Assembly (NCBI RefSeq): GCF_003355005.1
Contig: NZ_CP029985.1
Location: 1,975,001-2,039,000, forward strand
Source of the DNA: Sphingomonas sp. FARSPH
Lineage (GTDB): Bacteria; Pseudomonadota; Alphaproteobacteria; Sphingomonadales; Sphingomonadaceae
Reading direction: 5' to 3'
DNA: 64,000 bases
In this document: positions 7,589 through 15,419 of the stretch, piece by piece
Layout: each line of letters begins with the position of its first letter
Numbering within the stretch: position 1 is the stretch's first letter
Position numbers and translations under genes: made by a program
The notes under the pieces: model-generated
Told to the model about the DNA's origin: nothing
Database searches by the model: none
The model's input: only the letters and a program-made list of their open reading frames with translations

Positions 7589-10491
7589 CGATCGACCGGC
7601 GCGGGATGTTGATGGGATCCACCGGCGCTGGTCTGACGCTCGCACTGCCCGCCGCGGCCCGCGCCGCGCCCGGTGCGCCGGTCGCGGGGGAGGCGGGCGC
7701 TCTGCCGATGCCGCCGGTCGGCGACATGTTGCCCGTGCCGCTGCCCCTCACCGACCCATCGCGGATCGGCTTCGACACCGGCTGGCTGTTCCACGAGGGC
7801 GACATTCCCGTGCCGCCCGCGCCGGACCACGAGGAAACCTACCTGCGCGCAAAGGCAGGCCATGCGGTCGGCGCGGCGGCGATGACCTATGACGACAGCG
7901 ACTGGCAGTCCGTCACGCTGCCGCACGACTGGGCGAGCTTCCAGCCGTTCGTCGAAACCGCCAACGTCAGCCAGGGCTATCGCCCGCGCGGGATCGGCTG
8001 GTACCGGCGCACCTTCCACCTCGATCCCGCCGATCGCGGCCGCTATCTGGAGCTGCAGTTCGACGCGATCGCGACCAATGCGACGATCTGGATCAACGGC
8101 AGCGTCGCGGCGCACAACTGGTCCGGCTACAACAGCATCTACGTCGACATCACGCCCTTCGCCCGGTTCGGCGACGAGCCCAACGTCGTCGCGATCCGCG
8201 TCGATGCCGACGCGATGGAAGGCTGGTGGTACGAGGGCGCGGGCCTGTACCGCCACGCGTGGCTGGCGCGCCGCGCGCCGGTGTCGATCGTCACCGACGG
8301 GGTGCATTGCGATCCGCGGCGCGGCGATGCCGGCTGGCACGTCCCGGTCACGGTCATCGTCCGCTCGATCGAGGCTGCCGCCGCGACCGTCACAGCGCAC
8401 GCGCGGCTGCTCGACCCGGACGGACGGCCGGTGGCGGAGGCCCGGTCGCTACCGGTCGCGGTGCCGACGCTCGACGCCGCGGACCTGACGCTGGACCTCG
8501 CGGTGCCCGACCCGCGCCTCTGGTCGATCGACACGCCGACGCTCTACACGGTTGCGGTGACGCTGGAGCGCGACGGCGCGGCGGTCGATACGCGGCGCGT
8601 GCCGATCGGTTTTCGCACGATCCGCTTCGATGCCGACCGCGGGCTGTTCGTCAACGACCGGCCGGTCAAGATGAAGGGCGTCTGCCTGCATCAGGACCAT
8701 GCCGGCGTCGGCGTCGCGGTGCCCGATGCCTTGCTCGCATGGCGATTGTCGCGGCTGAAGGACATGGGTTGCAACGCGATCCGTTGCTCGCACAACGCGC
8801 CGTCCACCGCCTTCCTGCACCTCACCGACCGGATGGGGTTCGTCGTCATGGACGAGAACCGCAACTTCAACCCCGCGCCCGACTATATGGCGCAGCTGGA
8901 ATGGATGGTGCGGCGCGACCGCAACCATCCCAGCGTCATCCTGTGGTCGGTGTTCAACGAGGAACCGATGCAGGGCACGCCCGCGGGCGTCGAGATGGTG
9001 CGCCGCATGGCCGCCGCGGTCCATCGCCTCGACGGCAGCCGCCCGGTGACCGCGGCGATGAACGGATCGTTCTTCGAACCCGTCAACGTCTCGACCGTGG
9101 TCGAGGTGATGGGCTTCAATTATTACCAGGCCGATTACGACAAGTTCCACGCGGCCAACCCGAGGAAGCCGACGACGAGTTCGGAGGATACCAGCGCCTA
9201 TATGACGCGCGGCGCCTATGCCAACGATCCGGCGGCGCATGTCATCACGTCGATGGATACCGAGGCCGCGCCGTGGGGCGGCACGCATCGCAAGACGTGG
9301 CAGCGGATCGCCGAGCGGCCGTTCGTCGCGGGCGGCTTCGTGTGGACGGGCTTTGATTATCACGGCGAGCCGACGCCCTATGCCTGGCCGACGATCGCCA
9401 GCTTCTTCGGCATCCTCGACCTGTGCGGCTTTGCCAAGACCGCCTACGACATCCACCGCGCGCAATGGGTGGACGATGCGCCCGTTATCGGCCTGGCGCC
9501 GCACTGGACGTGGCCGGGGCGCGAGGGGCAGGCGATCGACATTTTGGTCACGTCCAACGCCGAGCGGATCGTGCTGCGTCTCAACGGCCGCATCGTCGGC
9601 GAGGGGCGGGCGGACCGGATCATGGGCAACAGCTTCAAGGTCGCCTATGCGCCCGGCACGCTGGAGGCGCTGGGCTATAATGGCGACCGCCTCGTCGCGC
9701 GCGTCGCCCATGCCACGGTCGGTGCGCCCGTCGCGCTGCGGCTGACGCCGGCGCGCCGCGTGATGGCGGGCGACGGCGTCGATGCGCAGCCGTTCACGCT
9801 GGACGCGATCGATGCCGCCGGGCGGCACGTCCCGACCGCCAACCTGCCCGCGCGCTTCGCGATAGAGGGCGGCCAGATCATCGGCCTGGGTAACGGCGAT
9901 CCCAACAGCCACGAACCGGAAAAGGGCGATGCGCGCGCGCTGTTCAACGGTCTGGCGCAGGTGATCGTCCGGGCGGATGTCGGGCGGGGGCCGTTGACAT
10001 TGCGCGCGAGTGCACCCGGGCTCAAGCCAGCGCGGGTACGCGTCGACCGGCTCGCCATCCCGCCGCTCGTCGAAGCCCCGGCGGTCGCATCGGCGACGCG
10101 GATCGAGCGCTGGCGCATGTCGCCGCTGCTGTCGTCGCGCCCCGATCCGGCGCTCGCGCCTGCGGATGGCGACAACAACAGCTGGGCCTTCGTGCGCAGC
10201 GGCGCCGCCACGCCCGCCGAGGCGAGCGCCGGCTGGCGCGTTTATCGGGCCAGGGTCGTGCCGCCGCGCCGCGTCGCGCGCGATGGCGGCACGCTGACGC
10301 TGTCGGCGATCGCCGGCCGCGCCGAGCTGTGGATCGACGGCAAGCGCGTCGCGACCAAGGCGGACGCGCGCACCGCCCCGATCGCGGCGCCGATAGCGGC
10401 GGGGCCGGGAGAACGAACGGTCGTGCTGATCGTCCGGTCGGATGCGGGCGCGGCGTCGGGCATCACCGGATCGGCCGCCGTGTCGCGCTAG
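7585..10491 (+). CDS. glycoside hydrolase family 2 protein, beta-galactosidase-like, exported
   Basis: This is a 968-residue GH2 enzyme. The N-terminus (DRRGMLMGSTGAGLTLALP..AARA) has a twin-arginine and a hydrophobic stretch, so Tat export to the periplasm is plausible. The sugar-binding domain (about 60-230) contains LPHDWASFQPF and WYRRTFHL. The immunoglobulin-like domain leads into the catalytic barrel (about 345-640), with the acid/base Glu in LWSVFNEEPMQG and a probable nucleophile Glu in TTSSEDTSAYMTRG. The C-terminal 300 residues hold DUF4982/beta-sandwich-like modules. Overlap with nagA (ATGA) places it in the GlcNAc operon, suggesting that it trims galactosyl or glucosaminyl residues from GlcNAc-bearing glycans. 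The exact linkage cannot be read from sequence. Confidence 0.88.
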   Translation: MTIDRRGMLMGSTGAGLTLALPAAARAAPGAPVAGEAGALPMPPVGDMLPVPLPLTDPSRIGFDTGWLFHEGDIPVPPAPDHEETYLRAKAGHAVGAAAMTYDDSDWQSVTLPHDWASFQPFVETANVSQGYRPRGIGWYRRTFHLDPADRGRYLELQFDAIATNATIWINGSVAAHNWSGYNSIYVDITPFARFGDEPNVVAIRVDADAMEGWWYEGAGLYRHAWLARRAPVSIVTDGVHCDPRRGDAGWHVPVTVIVRSIEAAAATVTAHARLLDPDGRPVAEARSLPVAVPTLDAADLTLDLAVPDPRLWSIDTPTLYTVAVTLERDGAAVDTRRVPIGFRTIRFDADRGLFVNDRPVKMKGVCLHQDHAGVGVAVPDALLAWRLSRLKDMGCNAIRCSHNAPSTAFLHLTDRMGFVVMDENRNFNPAPDYMAQLEWMVRRDRNHPSVILWSVFNEEPMQGTPAGVEMVRRMAAAVHRLDGSRPVTAAMNGSFFEPVNVSTVVEVMGFNYYQADYDKFHAANPRKPTTSSEDTSAYMTRGAYANDPAAHVITSMDTEAAPWGGTHRKTWQRIAERPFVAGGFVWTGFDYHGEPTPYAWPTIASFFGILDLCGFAKTAYDIHRAQWVDDAPVIGLAPHWTWPGREGQAIDILVTSNAERIVLRLNGRIVGEGRADRIMGNSFKVAYAPGTLEALGYNGDRLVARVAHATVGAPVALRLTPARRVMAGDGVDAQPFTLDAIDAAGRHVPTANLPARFAIEGGQIIGLGNGDPNSHEPEKGDARALFNGLAQVIVRADVGRGPLTLRASAPGLKPARVRVDRLAIPPLVEAPAVASATRIERWRMSPLLSSRPDPALAPADGDNNSWAFVRSGAATPAEASAGWRVYRARVVPPRRVARDGGTLTLSAIAGRAELWIDGKRVATKADARTAPIAAPIAAGPGERTVVLIVRSDAGAASGITGSAAVSR

Positions 10492-10550
10492 GACGGATCG
10501 ACATTCGGTTATCGCCGGTGTCGCTCTCCAGCGAATGGGCTACCCCTTTT

Positions 10551-10700
10551 GTCATCCCGGACCTGTGCCGGGGTCCATCGGGCCTCAAACGCTGTCGCTG
10601 GAGCCTCAAAACGCGTTGATCGCCGCGCCGTGGACCTCGGACACGTCCGAGGCGACGATGGAAACGTCGGTGGGCCCTAGCGCACGCCTCGGCGTGACGG
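10551..10700. repeat. palindromic intergenic repeat region
   Basis: The spacer after the GH2 gene opens with GTCATCCCGGACCTGTGCCG and its GGGGTCC complement. It later contains the perfect stem CTCGGAC/GTCCGAG (about 10636-10651) and ends in GGCGTGACGGGG. GTCATCCCGG..CCGGGGTCC units of this sort are common dispersed elements in sphingomonads. Only one copy is in this window, so the repeat call rests on general knowledge. Confidence 0.45.
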
Positions 10701-10702
10701 GG

Positions 10703-11035
10703 CTAGCGCAAGCCGTACAACCACACGCTATCGTCCGGCATCACGGGAGTGATCGGCCCCGTGGCGATGCTGCACGGTGTCACGAACCGCAGCTGCGATG
10801 CCGGATAACAATAATCGCCATGCGCGCACAGGCTCACCATGCCGCTCTTGCGATCGATCTGCATCTGCGTCGCCGGCCCCCACGTCACGCCCGGCTTCAT
10901 CGTCGCTGTGGCGCTTTCCACCGCATGGACGGTCGCCGTGGTCCGCATCATGCAGTCGGGCGTTCGCGACGCCGCCTGTGCGGGTGCGGCGCAAAGGGCG
11001 ATCGTTGCGGCGCATCCGGCGAACAGTGTCTTCAT
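10703..11035 (-). CDS. small secreted protein of unknown function
   Basis: This 110-residue protein has a textbook signal peptide (MKTLFAGCAATIALCAAPAQA). The mature part carries four cysteines, spaced so that two disulfides are possible (PDCMMR, SLCAHGDYCYP, VTPCSI). I do not recognise a family. It lies on the opposite strand between the GH2 and the phosphotransferase genes and points away from the latter, so its upstream region may share the 11159-11188 regulatory sequence. The signal peptide, its balanced composition and the lack of a better gene on either strand support it as real. A function in the GlcNAc locus is only suggested by position. Confidence 0.75.
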   Translation of the reverse strand: MKTLFAGCAATIALCAAPAQAASRTPDCMMRTTATVHAVESATATMKPGVTWGPATQMQIDRKSGMVSLCAHGDYCYPASQLRFVTPCSIATGPITPVMPDDSVWLYGLR

Positions 11036-11158
11036 GCATGGCCTCTCAAATCGGCCCGCGCCGCGACGCGGCGGCAGGCATCAGCGCCAAACCGCCCGAC
11101 ACGCCGAACCGTTCCACCTCAAGGTCGCGGAGAAGCCGTCACAAAATGGTCTTTAATA

Positions 11159-11188
11159 GGTATTGTCTGCGCGCAGGTATAAGATACC
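11159..11188 (+). promoter_or_regulatory. candidate GntR/NagQ-like operator cluster, site 3
   Basis: GGTAT at 11159-11163 and 11176-11180 is followed by ATACC at 11184-11188, so 11176-11188 forms the inverted repeat GGTAT-AAG-ATACC. The cluster is 29 bases upstream of the chosen start of the IIA-HPr-EI gene. The half-sites match those at 656-670 and 3656-3674, but the spacing differs. The role is inferred. Confidence 0.45.
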
Positions 11189-11216
11189 ATGCCAAGCATG
11201 GGACGGGGTTTGCGAC

Positions 11217-13700
11217 ATGGTTGAGGTGAAACTGGCATCGCCGCTCGGCGGATGGGCGATGCCGCTGGCCGCCGTGCCCGACCCCGTCTTCGCCGGCGGT
11301 ATGATGGGGGACGGGCTGGCGATCGACCCGGTCGGCGATACGCTCCATGCCCCGTGCGACGCGCGCGTCGTCTCGATCCACGCGGCCGGCCATGCGGTCA
11401 CGCTCGATGCGGGGCAGGGTGTGCAGCTGTTGATGCACGTCGGCATCGACAGCGTGACGCTGGCAGGCGAGCCCTTCACCGCGTGCGTTGCGGCAGGGGC
11501 CCGGGTGCGGGTGGGCGACCCGTTGCTGCGCTTCGATTTGGATGCGCTGGTGCAGGGTGCGACCGCGGCGGTGACGCCGATCCTCGTCGTCGAGCCGCAG
11601 GGTGCGCATCTGGTCGCGCGCGCGGGCGAGGGGCGGATCGCGGTCGGCGACCCGCTCTATACGGTGACGATCGAAAACGCCGATGCCCCCGCCGCCGCGC
11701 CCGCAGACGGCGAAACGCTGCGCCACGCGATGACGGTCGGCCTGCCGCACGGGCTGCACGCGCGCCCCGCAGCGCGCATCGTCGCGGCGGCGCGCGACGC
11801 CGGCGCGGTCGTGACGCTCGTCCACGACGACCAGCGCGGAGCGGCGACCAGCCCGGTATCCCTGCTCGCGCTGGGGCTGTCACATGGCGCGGCCGTGACG
11901 ATCGAGGCGCAGGGCGCGGGCGCTGCGGCGGCGATCGCGGCGATCATCCCGCTGCTTACCGCGGAAGTCGATGGCGAGGCACCGCGACGCGCGCCTATCG
12001 CAGCGGCGGCCGCCGCGATCGATCCCGATGCGATGCCCGGCGTCGCCGCCGCGCCCGGTCTTGCGATCGGTGTCGCCTGCTGGCTGCGCCCTGTCGTGCC
12101 GGACCTGCCGGCCTCCGGAGCCGGGATCGCGGCCGAGCAGGCGCGGCTCGATGCCGCGGTCGCCGCGGTCGCCGCCGACCTCGCCGCGGGCGGGCAGGGG
12201 ACGCAACTTGCCGCCGTCATGGCGGCGCATCGTGCGATCCTTGCCGACCCCGACCTGATGGCCGACGCCCGCGCGCGGATCGACGCAGGGCTGCATGCCG
12301 CCGCCGCCATCCTCGCCGCGGCAGAGGCGCAGGGCAGCCGCCTGCGCGCGTCCGGCAATGCGCGCGTCGCGGAGCGCGCCGACGATATCCGCGACGTCGC
12401 GCTGCGCGTCGTCCATGCCGCGCTCGGCACGAGGCCGGCAGCGTTGATGCTACCCGATCGCGCCATCCTGCTCGCCCACGACCTGCTGCCCTCGCAGCTC
12501 GCCGCGCTCGACCCATCGCGGCTCGCGGGTATCGCGGTTGCCGGCGGTGGCCCGACGTCCCACGTCGCGATCCTCGCGGCGGGGATGGGCGTGCCGATGG
12601 TGGTCGCGCTCGGCAAGATGCTCGACGGGGTCGCGGATGGCGCGACGGTGATCCTCGACGGCGACGGCGGCCTGTTGTTCGCGAATCCCGCCGCGGAGCG
12701 GCTGGCCGCGGCGCAGGCGACGATCGACGCGCGCGCTGCCGCCGAAGCCGCCGCCCGCGCCGCCGGCGATCGCCCCGCGGTGACGCGCGACGGCACCGCC
12801 GTCTCGGTCTATGCCAATCTCGGCTCGGTCGCGGATGCTGAGGCCGCGGCGGCGGCGGGCGCCGAAGGCTGCGGCCTGCTGCGCACCGAATTCCTGTTCC
12901 TCGACCGTACCGATCCGCCCTCCGTCGCCGAACAGGCGGCGGATTATGCGGGCGTCGTCGCCGCGCTCGGCGGCAAGCCCGTGGTGATCCGCCTGCTCGA
13001 CGTCGGCGGCGACAAGCCCGCGCCCTATCTCGACCTTCCGCCCGAGGAGAATCCGGCGCTTGGCGTGCGCGGCATCCGCGTCTGCCTGGCGCAGCCCGAC
13101 CTGCTCGAGGCGCAGCTGCGCGCGATCCTGTCGGTGCCAGATCGCGCTGCGTGCCGGATCATGGTGCCAATGGTGGCGAGTGGGGAAGAGATGGCGCAGG
13201 TGCGTGCGATGCTCGATTCGCTGCTCGCCGAACTGGGCGGTGCGTCGGTCCAGCTGGGCGCGATGATCGAAACGCCCGCCGCCGCGGCGACCGCGGACCT
13301 GATCGCGGCGCACGCCGACTTCCTGTCGATCGGCAGCAACGACCTGACGCAATACGTCCTGGCGATGGACCGCGGCAATCCCGCGCTCGCGGCGGGGATC
13401 GACGGGCTGCACCCTGCGGTGCTGCGCCTGATCGGCCAGACATGCGAGCGTGCGGCGCTATCGGCGACGCCGGTCAGCGTGTGCGGCGGGCTCGCCGCCG
13501 ATCCGCTCGCCGCGCCGATCCTGGTGGGGCTGGGCGTTCGCACGCTGTCGGTGCCGCCTGCACGCGTCCCCGCGGCCAAGGCGCTCGTCGCCGCGCTCGA
13601 TCGTCACGCGGCGGAGGCGCATGCGCGCACCGCGCTAGCCGCCCCGTCCGCCGCCGCCGTCCGCGCGCTGGCCCGCGCCTTTGCCGAGGAGATGCGCTGA
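11217..13700 (+). CDS. phosphotransferase system IIA(Glc-type)-HPr-enzyme I fusion protein
   Basis: One 827-residue protein carries all soluble phosphotransfer steps of a GlcNAc PTS. An N-terminal glucose-type EIIA domain (about 1-150) has its phospho-His in LLMHVGIDS (His74). An HPr domain (about 165-255) has GLHARPAARI (His181). Enzyme I (about 270-820) has GGGPTSHVAIL (His449), LLRTEFLFLDR, SIGSNDLTQYV and the late Cys in SVCGG. Phosphate runs from PEP to EI, HPr, IIA and then the IIB domain of the neighbouring permease. The start at 11217 was chosen because the longer reading from 11163 crosses the GGTAT/ATACC cluster and adds non-homologous residues. The stop overlaps the nagE start by one base (TGATG). 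Confidence 0.95.
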   Translation: MVEVKLASPLGGWAMPLAAVPDPVFAGGMMGDGLAIDPVGDTLHAPCDARVVSIHAAGHAVTLDAGQGVQLLMHVGIDSVTLAGEPFTACVAAGARVRVGDPLLRFDLDALVQGATAAVTPILVVEPQGAHLVARAGEGRIAVGDPLYTVTIENADAPAAAPADGETLRHAMTVGLPHGLHARPAARIVAAARDAGAVVTLVHDDQRGAATSPVSLLALGLSHGAAVTIEAQGAGAAAAIAAIIPLLTAEVDGEAPRRAPIAAAAAAIDPDAMPGVAAAPGLAIGVACWLRPVVPDLPASGAGIAAEQARLDAAVAAVAADLAAGGQGTQLAAVMAAHRAILADPDLMADARARIDAGLHAAAAILAAAEAQGSRLRASGNARVAERADDIRDVALRVVHAALGTRPAALMLPDRAILLAHDLLPSQLAALDPSRLAGIAVAGGGPTSHVAILAAGMGVPMVVALGKMLDGVADGATVILDGDGGLLFANPAAERLAAAQATIDARAAAEAAARAAGDRPAVTRDGTAVSVYANLGSVADAEAAAAAGAEGCGLLRTEFLFLDRTDPPSVAEQAADYAGVVAALGGKPVVIRLLDVGGDKPAPYLDLPPEENPALGVRGIRVCLAQPDLLEAQLRAILSVPDRAACRIMVPMVASGEEMAQVRAMLDSLLAELGGASVQLGAMIETPAAAATADLIAAHADFLSIGSNDLTQYVLAMDRGNPALAAGIDGLHPAVLRLIGQTCERAALSATPVSVCGGLAADPLAAPILVGLGVRTLSVPPARVPAAKALVAALDRHAAEAHARTALAAPSAAAVRALARAFAEEMR

Positions 13701-15415
13701 TGTCGCGCGGCCGCTTCAACCCGATGTCCTTCCTCCAGCCGCTCGGCCGCGCGCTGATGCTGCCGATCGCGGTGCTGCCCGTTGCGGGCCTGCTGCTGCG
13801 GCTGGGCCAGCCCGATATCGCGGCCCTTGTTGGCGTCGACCTCTCGTTCCTCAACGCTGCCGGCGACGCGATCTTCGCGCATCTCGGCCTGTTGTTTGCA
13901 GTGGGTGTCGCGACCGGCTTCGCCCGCGACGGTAATGGTGCTGCCGCGATGGCCGCCGTCGTCTGCTATCTCGTCATCGGCAATACCGCGCAGGTTTTCT
14001 TCCTCGTCCCGCCCGGCGCAGTGCCCGCCGGGCTGGAGGAGAAGGTCACTGCGACCCTGGCCGCGGCGTGGAAGGCAGCGGCGGTCGACAAATTGCAGGT
14101 GCCGATCGGCATCATCGCCGGCCTGATCGGCGGGGGTTTCTACAACCGATTCTCGACGGTCAAGCTGCCCGACTACCTCGCCTTCTTCGGCGGGCGGCGG
14201 CTGGTGCCGATCCTGGCGGGCATCGCCGGGCTCGTCCTCGGCGGGCTGCTAGGGCCGAGCTATAGCGCGATCAGCGCTGGCGTCGACGGGCTCAGCCGCG
14301 GCGTCGTCGCGGCGGGCGGCTGGGGGCTGTTCGCGTTCGGCGTGCTCAACCGGCTGCTGATCGTCACCGGATTGCACCATATCCTCAACAACGTCGCCTA
14401 TTTCGTCGTCGGCGATTACCACGGCAAGACGGGTGACCTGACCCGCTTCTTCGCGGGCGATCCGACCGCCGGCGGCTTCATGAGCGGGTTCTTCCCGGTG
14501 ATGATGTTCGGCCTGCCCGCCGCCTGCTTCGCCATGTACCGGACCGCGCTGCCGGAGCGGCGCAAGGCGGTGGGTGGCATGCTGCTCAGCCTTGCGCTGA
14601 CCTCGTTCCTGACCGGCGTCACCGAGCCGATCGAATTCAGTTTCATGTTCCTCGCGCCCGCGCTCTACGCGATCCATGCGGTGCTGACCGGCGCGGCGGA
14701 GGCGCTGATGAACGCGCTGGGCGTTCGGATGGGATACGGCTTTTCCGCCGGCCTGTTCGATTACGTGCTCAATTTCGGCAAGGCGACGAAGCCGCTGCTG
14801 CTGCTGCCGGTCGGCGCGCTGTACGCCGTGCTGTACTACGGCCTTTTCCAATGGGCAATCGTGCGCTTCGACCTCAAGACGCCGGGACGCGAGCCGTTCG
14901 AGGGCGACGCGCCCGCCGGACCGGCGCCCGCCACCGCGGATGCGAAGGCCGCCGCCTTCGTCGCGGCGCTCGGCGGACCGGCCAATCTGCGCAGCATCGA
15001 CGCGTGCACGACGCGTCTTCGTCTGACCGTCGCGGATGCGCAGGCGATCGACGAGCCGCGTCTGCGCCAGCTCGGTGCGCGCGGCGTGCTGCGTCCGTCG
15101 CCGACCGCGGTGCAGGTGATCGTCGGCGGGATCGCGGACGGGCTGGCGATGGACATGCGCGCGGCGCTCGATGCCGCACCGGGTCCGGTGGCGCTACCCG
15201 ACGTCGCGGCGGCCGCGCCGGTCGTGCTGCCCGATACGATTGCGGCGGCGCTGGGCGGCGCGGACAACGTCACCGCGGTCTCCGCTTACCCCGGCCGCTA
15301 CCGCGTGCGCGTCACCGACCGGGCGAAGGTGAACGAAGGCGCGCTGGCGAAAGCCACCCGTATGGTCGCCTGGCCGCACGCCGACGTCGCGCACGTGCTG
15401 GTCGCCGGGATATAA
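13700..15415 (+). CDS. nagE: PTS N-acetylglucosamine permease IICB, with a second, Cys-less IIB-like repeat
   Basis: This 571-residue membrane permease imports and phosphorylates GlcNAc. The IIC domain (about 1-400) is strongly hydrophobic, with family segments LMLPIAVLPVAGLLLRLGQ, GLHHILNNVAYF and FLTGVTEPIEFSFMFLAP. The IIB domain follows, with its phospho-Cys in SIDACTTRLRLTV (Cys436). A second IIB-like stretch occupies the last 65 residues (ALGGADNVTAVSAYPGRYRV), where Tyr530 replaces the Cys, so it cannot accept phosphate in the usual way. There is no IIA domain; that function sits in the fusion protein directly upstream. It ends 4 bases from the convergent sensor-kinase gene. The glucose-type family also covers glucose permeases, but the locus points to GlcNAc. 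Confidence 0.93.
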   Translation: MSRGRFNPMSFLQPLGRALMLPIAVLPVAGLLLRLGQPDIAALVGVDLSFLNAAGDAIFAHLGLLFAVGVATGFARDGNGAAAMAAVVCYLVIGNTAQVFFLVPPGAVPAGLEEKVTATLAAAWKAAAVDKLQVPIGIIAGLIGGGFYNRFSTVKLPDYLAFFGGRRLVPILAGIAGLVLGGLLGPSYSAISAGVDGLSRGVVAAGGWGLFAFGVLNRLLIVTGLHHILNNVAYFVVGDYHGKTGDLTRFFAGDPTAGGFMSGFFPVMMFGLPAACFAMYRTALPERRKAVGGMLLSLALTSFLTGVTEPIEFSFMFLAPALYAIHAVLTGAAEALMNALGVRMGYGFSAGLFDYVLNFGKATKPLLLLPVGALYAVLYYGLFQWAIVRFDLKTPGREPFEGDAPAGPAPATADAKAAAFVAALGGPANLRSIDACTTRLRLTVADAQAIDEPRLRQLGARGVLRPSPTAVQVIVGGIADGLAMDMRAALDAAPGPVALPDVAAAAPVVLPDTIAAALGGADNVTAVSAYPGRYRVRVTDRAKVNEGALAKATRMVAWPHADVAHVLVAGI

Positions 15416-15419
15416 GGCG

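Noticed and set aside
4391..7645. Three long overlapping open frames on the minus strand opposite the regulator, deaminase and nagA genes
   Set aside because: They have Arg/Ala/His-rich, low-information composition and no motif, while the plus-strand genes carry clear family motifs. High GC content makes such antisense frames common.
15001..15415. Second IIB-like stretch of nagE as a frameshifted or separate gene
   Set aside because: It continues in the same frame without a stop or ribosome site, so it is a domain of the same protein.
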